DNA from: Liolophura sinensis
Taxonomy: Eukaryota > Mollusca > Polyplacophora > Chitonida > Chitonidae
Direction: 5' to 3'
Assembly: GCF_032854445.1 (NCBI RefSeq)
Contig: NC_088295.1
Location: forward strand, 18,093,385-18,157,384
Length of the DNA: 64,000 bases
The translations under genes and the position numbers were made by a program. Each line of letters opens with the position of its first letter. Position 1 is the first letter of the stretch. Below are positions 10,822-20,525 of the stretch, piece after piece. The notes below the pieces were generated by a model that worked only from the letters and a program-made list of their open reading frames with translations, ran no database searches and was not told where the DNA came from.

Positions 10822-12400
10822 CTGAAAAGAAACTTGGAGTATTAAGATTTTTGTGAAGTTATATTAAATAACAAATAGAACTGAGCAATTGTAATGTCAG
10901 TCTAGGGCCTAATCCAGCCCTTCTCAGCGTCCGATTACTGTCTGAAGTGCCGTCCCCTCGAGGTGCCCTTTGTATCAAAAAAAAAAAAAAAAAGAGAACC
11001 TGCCTGAATTTATTATAAGACGTGGATTATCTACTTAGTCGCTAGGCTTCAGCTAGCAATCCCCCACATTGGTTTGGCAAATATTTTTTCTGTGTGGCGA
11101 AGGCAAATTGGCGTCCCTTTCCCACAGTGGATGCCGTTCAACTTCAGCTGTTTAGGTTTAAAGTTCCTAAATTTACTTAAATTTAATGTTGGATCCAGAA
11201 TCAAGAAAGCATTGACATTAGAGTGAAAGAACTTGGTTATGAAAACAAAAAAGCTTTTAAAGTGCATTTAAAATCGGAAATGTATGCCCTGAAGCAGGTG
11301 ACGACCCGCGATAATTCAATTAGCATTCAGATTATGCGGGCCGGGAATTACTTCCCATTTACTTTCAAAAAAAAAAAAAAAAAATGCCGACCGACCCGAC
11401 TTCAAAAAACAGGGCTTGTTACCCGCAACAAACAATGTTTTAATGATGTCCTGGGGTATCTATAATACAGTGTGATGATCAGATGCACGTCATCCGGGAT
11501 GGCAGAGTTCTCCACAGTAAAACCAAGCCATCCTTAGACTGAATTTTAGGGCTAGGTACGTGTTGTGGTGTGCACGTGGGGTGGAGGTCAACCATAGAAC
11601 CGAGGCCCTTAAAAATGTATGAGAATCAAAATATTCAACAATGAGGTGCCCTTCACCGTTGGTTCCATCCCCTACCCTTCTGAGGCCAGATTAGGCGCTG
11701 CAGTCATTGCACGTGAGCCAAACAATCCAAGCATCGTATTTAATTGAGGTTCCAGAAGTTTGAAAGAGGTACATGTAGAAACAAAAACTGCTGGAAGCAA
11801 CTGGATGTTAACTTCAGATGTTTCTTGCCAGATCAAACAGTTAAGGGTATACTGATGGGACATGTCAGAAAATGTGCATATCTTTACTTGATTGTATCTA
11901 TGTCCCCATTTTACATGGCACAACAACCAACCCATCAATTAATCCTCCGAACACACAGAGTATAGACCTCACATCAAGACTATACACTAATTAAATCCTC
12001 TCTAATTACAAGGCATTATCTTATGGGACAATGGCATGGGCAAGAACATGCAGAACTTTATAAATTCAAAAAATAATTATGAAGACTATCACACAAAACA
12101 AGCCTTGTACATCATAAGACGGCACCCACAAGAGCCCAGGGGAAACCCACAAGAGCCCGGGGGAAACCCACAAGAGCCCGGGGAAACCCACAACATACAT
12201 TCACAGGTTGTCAGATTATGAGACCTATCATAATGCAGTAGCCTAAGAGGTTTGTAACTATAAAATGTTAAATTAGTTGGGATTAAGATCTGTCTGTGTA
12301 GACAGTAACTGACAATATAGCCATTATCTGCAGTATTAATGCCACCAACGGCACACAGCATATGACCCACTAAAATTTAACCAGTTTTACAATATTTATT
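10822..12400. other. Intron 1 of the VAMP7-like gene, no exon seen
   Basis: The stretch contains two poly-A runs (10978-10993 and 11369-11384) within what looks like another repeat containing TGCCGACCGACCCGAC. Open frames at 11049-11267 and 11672-11938 lack splice-bounded exon structure and were not accepted. Confidence 0.45.
12121..12191. repeat. Triplicated 23-bp unit
   Basis: Three near-identical units of CACAAGAGCCCGGGGGAAAC type. The unit resembles the GCCCGGGGGAAACCCACAA segment of the family A SINE middle, suggesting that a SINE fragment seeded a small tandem repeat. Confidence 0.75.
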
Positions 12401-12580
12401 TTTTATTTATTTGATTGGTGTTTTAAACCGTACTCAAAAATATTTCTTTTATACGACCACAGCCAGCATTAACTGGTGGGAAGACACTGGGCAGAACCCA
12501 GGGGAACCCACAACCATCTGCAGGTTGCTGGCAGAAATTTCCACATAGGGTTGGAGAGGAAGCCAGCATGATCTTGACAT
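12401..12580 (-). mobile_element. SINE family A, in intron 1
   Basis: Reverse orientation. TTTATTTATTTGATTGGTGT leads into CGTACTCAAAAATATTTC, then GGGCAGAACCCAGGGGAACC and GGTTGCTGGCAGAAATTTCC. It is truncated before the tRNA-like head. Confidence 0.85.
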
Positions 12581-13164
12581 GAAGTGGTATCTTTAATTCA
12601 CTTCTCTTTAAGTCTTACATGATAATAGAGACCAAACAAATGAAGTCAATCAGACCTACTGTGGAACACTAGCCACAAATGATTCTAACAGAAACACTGT
12701 GATATGACTCTGTATATGATGACATGATTCTATAGAGTGATCAAATTGTCACTAGACTATGGGACTAATATAACAGTTATATTAATCCCAGCTAAACTTG
12801 AGGCTCAGTGTCTGTCATGTGTTTTGAACGTCACACGAAATATCCAGACTGAACTTTAATACAGAGTGAAACATACTTTCTGTTTACTCAATGCCCTTCC
12901 TAGTATTTGTGGCTTATTTCACATCTATGTACACTGACACTCGTTTAAGCTCTTATACATGTACTTCTAACTTACAGTACTTAAAGTAGGCATCTACATC
13001 CGTTCAGCAATTATCTTATTACTCATGTCATCGCAATTGTGATTGCTAAGCATTACACAATTCTATCCGATAGTGTATTCCAACCAGGATCCCGAATATA
13101 GATACAAAACACTGTGGATTTATAAACAAAACTGGTCAGGAAGAAATGTATATTTTCACCATAC

Positions 13165-13235
13165 CTGTCACTTCCTCCTCCTTTTCAAAACTGTGACACT
13201 CACACACCCCGTTCTTCCCGACTCACGACGTGGAT
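13165..13235 (-). other. Probable non-coding first exon of the VAMP7-like gene
   Basis: On the minus strand a good donor, GTGACAG|GTATGG, ends at 13165. The preceding sequence is relatively GC-rich and follows a promoter-like region. It would splice to the acceptor at 10821, which leaves only 14 UTR bases before the ATG, so an upstream 5' UTR exon is required somewhere. The transcription start is not determined. Only transcript data could confirm this exon. Confidence 0.45.
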
Positions 13236-13310
13236 TAGTGACGTCATCTTAGCAGCCAATCAACACACTTTTGACTGAATACACTATGTCATCGTCACTG
13301 CCATTGGACA
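13236..13310. promoter_or_regulatory. CRE/CCAAT promoter region, possibly bidirectional
   Basis: The full palindromic CRE TGACGTCA is at 13239-13246, next to CCAAT at 13256-13260, with a second inverted CCAAT (ATTGG) near 13302. This arrangement lies just upstream of the probable first exon of the minus-strand R-SNARE gene and just upstream of a plus-strand ATG at 13332, so it could serve both directions. Assignment is by motif only. Confidence 0.5.
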
Positions 13311-13331
13311 ACAGGATCAAAATCATCACAA

Positions 13332-13443
13332 ATGGCGCTTCACTCAGCACATGTGTCTTCTGTCGGCTGTCGAAATCGAGAATGTCATCAGACAAGGTTG
13401 GGAGCGAAGAAACTCAGAGAATTTATGTACAGACCGTCTAGCA
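13332..13443 (+). CDS. Candidate first coding exon of an unidentified divergent gene
   Basis: An ATG in a good context (CACAAATGGCG) opens a frame starting MALHSAHVSSVGCRNRECHQ. A plausible donor (AGCA|GTAGGT) follows at 13444. A 29-bp segment at 13710-13738, bounded by TTTTCAG and AAG|GTTCGT, is phase-compatible but weak. No further exon could be found, because downstream lies a SINE and then the Polinton. I do not recognise the protein. The support is position beside the promoter and the start context, so confidence is low. Confidence 0.25.
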
Positions 13444-13587
13444 GTAGGTGCTTCTTTCATTTTGTCTGTAACTGTCTACGAAATTTTATATATACTCAGT
13501 GAATTAACCAGTTATTCATTCATTTGTTATATGTGTGGTTCACGTCGCCTCTGTTGTTGTCATTGACATGACACCACATCGTTATTT

Positions 13588-13680
13588 TTGGTTTATTTTA
13601 TTGGGGGTATGAAGCCCTTCTCAAGCACATTGCACTTGTGTGAGGATGGTTAGGGTACAGGTTGAGGAGGTCAGCTTCAA
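13588..13680 (-). mobile_element. Degraded SINE-like fragment
   Basis: GTATGAAGCCCTTCTCAAGC followed by ATTGCACTTGTGTGAGGATG resembles the 3' core of the family A SINE (ATGCCGTACTCAAGAATATT) in a diverged form. Confidence 0.4.
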
Positions 13681-13917
13681 AAGTTGATTATAATCTCGTG
13701 TCTTTTCAGGTTCATGCCATACCATCATTCCATTCAAGGTTCGTACCTGTCGTATTATTTAAAGCAGTACACACTGTTATTCTAGTAATGCTTAGACAGA
13801 TTTAGCGTCTCAGGCAACTCTTTGCGACACATCGTCTCATTCAGCTGGGGTAATATGTTCTAATCATTATATCGTTCAAGATATAGAGTTTTATGTATGT
13901 ATAGGGCCTACATGTGT

Positions 13918-14213
13918 CCATGAATGCTTGGGTTTTTACATCTGCTTAACAATTTTTCAGTCACATGATGACGAGGAGTCACAAGTTGCCTATACTATGC
14001 CCTCTTTTGGTAGAGTCCATGTCACCAAACAAAGTGCTGCAGTCTCTGAAGTATCATACCGAACACACCAGACATGACACCCCACGCAGTCACATTATAC
14101 TGACATCAGGCCAACCAGTCCTGTTTCCTTGCTCTAACCTCTCGGCATGGGTATCAAGCGAGGCTGAAAGCAATTTCCATTTTTAACATCTTTGGTGTGA
14201 CCCAACCCAGGTT
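13918..14213 (-). mobile_element. SINE family B, left part, split by the Polinton
   Basis: This matches the intact copy at 21882-22208 in the same orientation. TGAATGCTTGGG and CTTAACAATTTTTCAGTC lie at the 3' tail side, then GAAGTATCATACCGAACAC and CAGTCACATTATACTGACA, then the promoter-proximal CCCAACCCAGGTT where the Polinton begins. The remainder (tRNA-like head) resumes after the Polinton at 20526. Confidence 0.8.
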
Positions 14214-14565
14214 AGTAGTATATGCGATGGGAGTTCTGGACCACTTCCTGCTAGGACCCTCCCCACCCCAGTTGAAGGCTCCCAGTGACCACTCTCGCTA
14301 TAACATCTGGGTTCTGAGCCACCCCCAGCTAGGACCCATCCCACCCCCACTGAAGGCTCCCAGCACCTTCTGGACCACCCCGCTGGGTGGGCCCCACAGA
14401 CATATCTTGATATATCCGTCCCCAACATAAGGCCCCACGTACATAAATAATTGGGGCAATTGTGCTTGTACATCGGGCCTGTAGATAAACGCGCTCCGAC
14501 GTACATGCACAGGTGCCCCAAAAACGTGTAGACACATGCGCTCCGACGTACATACAGAATCCTCC
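14214..14565 (+). repeat. Polinton left terminal inverted repeat
   Basis: It is the inverse of the right end: GATGGGAGTTCTGGACCACT and CCCCACAGACATATCTTGAT both recur reversed near 20270-20520. It contains two GC-rich subrepeats (CTAGGACCCTCCCCACCCC type) and two copies of a GCGCTCCGACGTACAT unit. Open frames across it are products of the repeats, not genes. Confidence 0.9.
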
Positions 14566-14582
14566 AGACCACGCACTATCTA

Positions 14583-17308
14583 GTGCTTACACCCCGATTG
14601 CGTGCCACCAAGACTCTGAATAGGTTTTCCTTGCATAGCTCCCAGCAGGTGTTTACCTCAGAAGACTACTGCAAGGTGCACCTCGCCAGGTTAAGGAAAA
14701 CCCCTGGTACACAGCCATGTAAAATGTGTGGAATAGGCGCTAAAAACAAGTATCAACTTTGCCAACCATGTGGGTACCACAAATGTGCAAATAGGCTCTG
14801 CTCGAGGTAGGGGAGATCAGCTAGGCCCTGGACAAAGCCTCCCCCTGAATCTTGGAAATCCTTGAGAAATGGACCCAGAAGGGCTCTGGATGGATTGTCG
14901 ACAGAGTGGAGACTATGGCTGGACATCGCCAGGTATCAGTCACTGAGAGGTGGATCTTACATCCCGCTTCCAGCAGGTGTGAGGAACAAGAAGGAAGATA
15001 TGAACTTGAAGAACAAGAATGATCATTGCCTGAGATGGGCGCTTCGGTCTGCCTTGTCACAGACCATGTGGACAGGCCCACCAAATACCCCACCTTAGAT
15101 GAGTTGGAGTTCAATGTATTCAGGTGGGACAAAGGGGTTATCGTCCGCAGCCTAAGTAAGCAGCCTTGAGACATGCCTCAAGTCATACATACCTGCTGTT
15201 GATTGGAAATGCCACTAAATTCCACTTCACCTGGGTCAAGGACCTTAACCGTCTGCTCTATGACCAGAGCAAGCACCAGGAGCGAAAGCACTTCACTGAG
15301 CATTGCCTGCATGGTTATTCCAGGGAGGACTTGCTGGAGACACAAAAGCCAGTATGCAAAGGTATCGACCAGACTCCTGTGAGGGTGGAGATGCCAGAAG
15401 ACAGCAAAACAAGTTAGCCTTCCAGAACCACCATCAGCAGCCGCCGGCCCCTTACATCATGTACGCAGGCATTGAGGCTCTCACTACTAAGGTCGCAGGT
15501 CCAGAACAGGATCCCACAAAAAGCAACACCCAAAAAACACAACAGCATGAGGCTTCCAGTTACTGCTACATTGTGGTGCGGCAGACAGAGCCGCCAGTTG
15601 AATATCGTGGCCCAAATGCAGCAGTGTATATCCTTCAGGCACTGCAAGAAGAGGAGCGCAAGATCTAGACAGTGTTGGGTAACCCAAATATAAGCCTCAT
15701 GTCTGACATTCGTATACCATTCGTAGTCCGTAAAGGGCCATGAGGATGACACAAAAGGACTGACAGGCCTACAACACTGCCACAACCTGCCCTGTCTGTG
15801 AAAGTCACTTGAAAGAAACTCTGTGCATGACCACTGCCACATCACAGGAAAATGCCGGGGTGCCGCTCACAATGAGCAAGCTCTTGGGACATACACAGTA
15901 TTGATGAGGATTATGCCCCTGGTCTGGGAGGTCTTCGGATGCACGACTCTTGAGGACTACCATGACCTCTACAACAGTACTGATTACAGGTGGCAGATGT
16001 CTTGGAGACCTTTCAAAAAGACCTGCCTGAGGCAATACGGCTATGACCCCGCTCACTACTACACCAGCCCTGGCTTGTCTTGGGATGCTCTGCTCAAGAA
16101 GGCGGAAGTGGTGCTAGGGCTGCTCACAGACTATGACCAGCATCTCTTCGTTGAGAAAGGAATACGTGGTAGCATCTCCATGATGTCCAAACGGCTTGCC
16201 TAGGCGAACAACCCCGTGGTTGAAGGTTATTACCCGAGAAGCCTAGCAGTCACATTCTCTGTCTCGACACCAACAACCTGGCTATGAGTTAGCCACTGCC
16301 AACATGTGGCTTCCAGTGGGTCGAAAAACTGCGATCAATTCACAAAAGCAATTGCAGAGCTCCCAGCGAGCAGCCCTGAGGACTTCATCATTGAGGTGGA
16401 ACTTGAGTACTCGGAGGAGCTTTACAAGGCACACAGTGCACATCCACTAACACCAGAGCGTGTGTTGGTCGAGAAGGAGTAGATGTGGGAGTATCAGCTG
16501 AATCTCGTCGGCCAGAGGGGTGACGCCAACGAAGTTGAAAAGCTGGTACCCAACCTCCGCGATATGGACCGCTACGTGCTTCACTACGGGAACCTGCAGC
16601 TCTATCTGTCTCGGCATGTGCCTAAAAAAGATCCACCATGCCCTCAGATTCCAGCAGAGCTCCTGGATGGAGCCTTACATTCGGATGAACATGGGGCTCT
16701 GAAAACAAGCCACCAGAGGCTTTGAGAAGGACCTCTATAAGCTTATGAACAACAGTGTCTTTGGAAGATGATGGAGAATCTCAGAAAACGGGTCGATGTT
16801 AAGCTCGTGCGAGCTCATGAGGAGGACAAACTGCTCCGAGCCAACATATTTGACAATGATCTTGCAGCAATCCAGGACCACAGCCGCCTAGTGCTGCACC
16901 GCCCCATTTATGTGGGTATGAGGCATCCTCAACCTCTCCAAACAGCTGATGTATGACCTACTATAGCCAGATAAAGGCTCAGTACCGGGAGTATTGTCAA
17001 CTCTTCTACACTCACAGAGATAGCCTGCTCTTGGAGACCCAGACAGAGGATGTGTACAGGGATGTGTAAAGGCTAAAGATGTAAAAAAGACCTCCGTGAA
17101 GAAGCATATCAGACATGAGCAGTACAAAGAGGCTCTCTTCAAAAAGCAGACATTCCGCCATAACATGGATATCCTGCGGTCAGAGCGTCATTGCATCTAC
17201 AGGAAGCATCTGAACAAGGTCTGGCTCTCACCCTTCGACTCCATGCGCTGGATAGCTAAAAATGGGGTGGACACGCTGGCTTATGGACACAAAATGCCCT
17301 TCCAGTAA
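14583..17308 (+). pseudogene. polB: Polinton protein-primed DNA polymerase B, multiply broken
   Basis: Family B DNA polymerases of this type replicate Polintons from a terminal protein. Matching pieces lie in order across three frames. They are a zinc-ribbon-like KCANRLC segment (about 14790), LRNKK-like RNKKEDMNLKN (about 14985), the exonuclease region (about 15460), HCHITGKCRGAAH (about 15830), DPAHYYTSPGLSWDALLKK (about 16045), LPNLRDMDRYVLHYGNLQLY (about 16540), MENLRKRVDVKLV (about 16770), the palm motif (17004-17024) and NKVWLSPFD to DTLAYGH at the C-terminus. At least six frameshifts or stops interrupt it. The exonuclease DFE reads GIE, and palm DTDS reads HRDS, so activity is lost. 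A pair of compensating frameshifts hides the ADV motif near 15976-16020. Confidence 0.92.
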
Positions 17309-17422
17309 GCACAGCTTCTATCCTGTGAGTCAGGTCACTTCCCCATTCAAGGCAGCAATGACTGCAGGCAAGTGAGGTTCCAGCTCAGAAGACCGGCCAG
17401 AAGGCAAATGCATCTCTTGAGC

Positions 17423-18000
17423 CTACTGGTACCTGAAGAGCCGCTCAGCCAGGGTCCAGTTGAAGCACTCCACAATGCCTTGATCCAGATGGACTTCCAC
17501 CTGGCCAAGCCTGACTGAAACCTTATATCTAGCTAAGAGCTGGCTCACTGCACCCTTGAACTCACGCCCTTGATCAACCTGGAGCAGATGGAGCAACGGG
17601 CCTCGCCTGTAAATGCGTGACAAGGCGTCGGCAACTTCTTTGGCCTCTTTTGTGGTCACAGGCTCTGCGGCCTTGAACCGTCTGAACGGCGACATCGACA
17701 ACTGTAAGGGTATACTTGTTGATGCGCTTGCTCACCTTGTCATGGGGTAGAAACAACATTGGCTTGATGGAATGAATTTGGTGCATTTATGTCAAATTTT
17801 GGCTGTGGGGCTGGAAGATATATCTGCCAGATGCCTGTTTTTTTTTTGAGCCAGGCCCGGGACACATCTTCAGAGACCTTGACAGCCTCAGCCAATCTAT
17901 TGATGGCTGCAAGCCCCTTCCAGTAGCCCCAAGGGCAATAGTAGATGCTCGACAGCTTCCGATCCATCAAGACTTGCGAGATATTCGAGCAGCCCAACCA
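17423..18000 (-). pseudogene. Polinton retroviral-type integrase, frameshifted
   Basis: A DDE integrase (rve fold) normally inserts Polinton DNA and makes the 6-bp duplication. Reading on the minus strand, the N-terminal YCPWGYWKGLAAINRLAEA lies near 17930 and QIYLPAPQPKFDINAPN near 17810. After a frameshift near 17755, LFLPHDK and LTVVDVA follow. After a second frameshift near 17690 come AAEPVTTKEAKEVADAL, RIYRRGP, LQVDQGREF and GIVECFNWTLAERLF. The three catalytic acidic positions (VVDVA, QVDQG, IVECFN) are retained although the frame is broken, so decay by indel seems to have preceded loss of these residues. Confidence 0.92.
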
Positions 18001-18142
18001 ATCTCCATCAGGCTGTCGCCCGGAGGTTGGTCGGGCCCGCCAGCACCGTTGCTGCTAAACGCATGCCTTTTTATCCTGCCATCAGAGGTCAAGTGACTTA
18101 TGCCCTCTACTGATCATCGCATTAGCCAGAGGACCGAGAGTC

Positions 18143-18694
18143 TTGTGGAGGCGAGCGCAGTGGCCGACCTCTAGCATCGTGAAGTATAGCTCTTCGGGCA
18201 AGCCTATCATTGCACGGTCTGATCTATTAAAAAATTTTGCCTGGTATGGCTTCATACTGGATGGCGAGTGCATTGAAGTGTCGAAAGGTTACTATAATGT
18301 CTGCACATTCTCGGACGGGCCCATAAATGGGATTTCAGAGGGCTATAAGCTTCCTTCTCTGGTCCCTTATAGGGAGGTCTACTCGCATTTGGCCGAAGTG
18401 AGCAGTTCAGAGAACGTGCTGATATCCTCGGCTATTAGTTGCAGTTGTACCATCCTTCGGTCTGTGCCATTAACGGGCGAGGAGATGAATATTGGCAAGA
18501 CGGCGTCTAACTCCAACCCACAGTACAAACCCTTACACTCGAGCTATATAACAGAACTGATGCTGGGGCTTTTAGACGCATCCGGTCGTTATATCGATGC
18601 CAGTTACCTTAGTGCAACATTACACATCACGCCATCACCTCATTGCAATGGTGGACGCAGCCGGGCCTCGTTCTACATGTTTAGAACTGTCTGA
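18143..18694 (+). CDS. Intact Polinton ORF, unassigned (183 residues)
   Basis: This is the longest undamaged frame in the element, placed between the integrase and the small 3' genes on the plus strand. The product is beta-rich looking, with no membrane helix, no signal peptide, and segments such as INGISEGYKLPSLVPYREVY and PQYKPLHSSYITELMLGLLD. Length, position and the absence of an enzyme motif would fit a minor structural protein of the Polinton set, but I do not recognise a family and that is a guess. The true start may be the internal Met codon or lie upstream. Confidence 0.5.
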   Translation: MWRRAQWPTSSIVKYSSSGKPIIARSDLLKNFAWYGFILDGECIEVSKGYYNVCTFSDGPINGISEGYKLPSLVPYREVYSHLAEVSSSENVLISSAISCSCTILRSVPLTGEEMNIGKTASNSNPQYKPLHSSYITELMLGLLDASGRYIDASYLSATLHITPSPHCNGGRSRASFYMFRTV

Positions 18695-18854
18695 CTTGAC
18701 TGACTTTAGGCTCCAGGGTCAGGAAGGTAAAGTCTATGCCTTCCAGTTTGAAGCTGGCCTTTATACCCGGAAAAAGATTTCATTGGTGGGGGGGAGCAGT
18801 CAGAACCTGCCAAGTTCGATTCCCTTGAAGACGTGTGTGCAAACTACCTTCTGA
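18648..18854 (+). CDS. Small Polinton ORF overlapping the previous one, unassigned
   Basis: The frame beginning MVDAAGPRS overlaps the end of the preceding ORF in another frame and runs through DFRLQGQEGKVYAFQFEAGL before a stop. It may be the start of a separate gene broken near 18854, or a frameshifted continuation. No family is recognised. Confidence 0.3.
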   Translation: MVDAAGPRSTCLELSDLTDFRLQGQEGKVYAFQFEAGLYTRKKISLVGGSSQNLPSSIPLKTCVQTTF

Positions 18855-19032
18855 GCACTTGGAAAAGAAAAACTCCCCTTAGCCTGTTGATGACCGCTGG
18901 GTTCTTACCACGACCCATGACCTGGATTGGTTGATTAATGTACAGGTTGCCCCGAAGTAACAGGACAAGACGTGAAGAAGGTAATCAACTGCCGCGGGGC
19001 TTTAATGTCATACACCAGACAACATCTGTCTT

Positions 19033-19386
19033 GTGGCTATTGAAAGAGGAGGTCACTTCACACTAGCTGCAGGGAGGTGTGTGGACATCGTGCGTCTTGA
19101 CGCGGTCACTGATTTCCCACCCACTGTAAAAATTCAGCCTGGTACTATCACCGTTATAGCTCTAGTGTTAGGCATGGTGGCCGATCGCGCCGTCTTCGTG
19201 TTTCCATGCTTGAAGATTAAATGGCCGGCAGAATACAATCATAAGGCCATCAGGATAATCAGGAAAACTCCTCCGCAGGGAAAACCAGTCATTGAAAGCT
19301 CTCTGGAAAGAGCCAGAATCAACGTAGCTGAATGCATGGATGTCGAGACAATCTATCTCAAAAATTCTATCAGACTGCGGTGTTAG
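19033..19386 (+). CDS. Small Polinton ORF, unassigned (117 residues)
   Basis: This is an open frame inside the element, with mixed composition and a hydrophobic stretch ITVIALVLGMVADRAVFVF at about residues 38-56. A frame on the opposite strand overlaps it and looks like a shadow. The function is unknown, and the frame may be a remnant of a longer gene. Confidence 0.3.
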   Translation: MAIERGGHFTLAAGRCVDIVRLDAVTDFPPTVKIQPGTITVIALVLGMVADRAVFVFPCLKIKWPAEYNHKAIRIIRKTPPQGKPVIESSLERARINVAECMDVETIYLKNSIRLRC

Positions 19387-19483
19387 AGGGTAGGTGAGCA
19401 TGAAGGTGATACCGCTGTCTTTCTGTAATATGGACTAACAATCGTGGATGAGGACTCTTTGAGACCGACAGCTCCGACCGAGT

Positions 19484-20040
19484 GTGGTTGCATCTTCGGC
19501 GCACAAGGGCAACGATCATCGCCTGCGGTATATTGGTGCTATACAGAAGCAGTTGGAGATAGAGAGAGACATCAGGTGGGCTTTATATAAGAAGTATCAT
19601 CATGGTGTGAATGTCACAGATGCTTTTGATTTGGCTATGAATGTTGGGTCTTTTGGTCTGGGAGTTGTGGGTGTGGGTCTACTCTCCACAGTGATTGCGG
19701 CACCAGCTGTCTTGGCAATAGAGGCGACCACCCTCGGATGGGGCTTGTGTGGCGCCGCTGGAAAATATGCGAGCTGTTCACCTTCACAGTGAAGGTGAAT
19801 AAGCATAACACGATCCATATATTGACAGATGCTAAGCTGAGCAGCATCCACCACATGTGTCTGCAGCTCAATTTCGAACACTTTCGGTGAGATCGTTTCA
19901 GAGATGACCAACCACCGTCATCTCAAACAGGTGCTATGCACCCACAGTCAGAAATCGTTCAACTCTGTACAGGTCGACCAAAACGGGAAAGAAGAACTTC
20001 TGGCGTATGAGCGGGAGTTGGGACACATGTTGCTGAAACA
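19484..20040 (+). pseudogene. Polinton-associated hydrophobic-domain protein, broken
   Basis: After a basic helical N-terminus comes KKYHHGVNVTDAFDLAMNVG, then a glycine- and valine-rich membrane-like segment GLGVVGVGLLSTVIAAPAVL (about residues 64-83). A second hydrophobic stretch ends in GLCGAAGK. The frame then shifts near 19775 and continues as KVNKHNTIHILTDAKLSSIH, with further breaks, to EELLAYERELGHML. The layout (YxKYHxGVN, then a double hydrophobic block, then a helical tail) is one I associate with hypothetical proteins near virus-like mobile elements in invertebrates. That is recollection, not a search. Confidence 0.5.
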
Positions 20041-20049
20041 AAACAGGGG

Positions 20050-20525
20050 TGTATGGACAAATGCGCTTCGACGTACATGCACAATTCCTGAAAAACTTGC
20101 GCAGATAAACACGCCCCGACATACATGTACAATTCCTTGTATATATTAACACGCCCCGACAGACGTGCACAATTCCTTGTGTAGATAAATGCCCCGACAT
20201 ACATGCAAAATTGCCTCAATTATTTATATATGTGGGGCCTTATGTGAGGGACAGATATATCAAAAGATGTCTGTGGGGCCCACCCAGGGGGGTGGGGTGG
20301 GCCTTAGCTGGGGGTGGTTCAAAAGGTGCTAGGAGTCTTCAGTGGGGGTGGAGAGGGTCCTAGCCAGGGGTGATTCAGAACCCGGATCTTGGCAGGAAGT
20401 GGTCGCTGGGAACCATCAGTTGGGGTGGGGAGAGTCCTAGCAGGAAGTGGTCCATGGTTGCCGGGAGCCTTCAGTGGGGGTGGGGAGGGTCCTAGTGGTC
20501 CAGAACCCCCATCACATATCCTACT
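20050..20525 (-). repeat. Polinton right terminal inverted repeat
   Basis: It is inverse to 14214-14565 but longer (about 475 versus 350 bp). Four units of a roughly 40-bp CGCCCCGACATACATGTAC type lie at 20064-20215 against two on the left. Three or four GC-rich units (TCAGTGGGGGTGGGGAGGGT type) lie at 20330-20500 against two on the left. The outermost bases read CATCACATATCCTACT, matching the left end in reverse. Confidence 0.88.

Noticed and set aside
13961-14027. Possible exon after TTTTTCAG with an acidic frame in phase with the 13332 exon
   Set aside because: The acceptor and frame lie inside the family B SINE (they align with the copy at 21882-22208 and with what I recall of its consensus), so the match to exon signals is coincidental.
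14183-14576. Several 74-129-codon frames on both strands at the Polinton left end
   Set aside because: They are translations of the repeated TIR subunits, occur in multiple frames at once and have inverse equivalents at 19934-20574.
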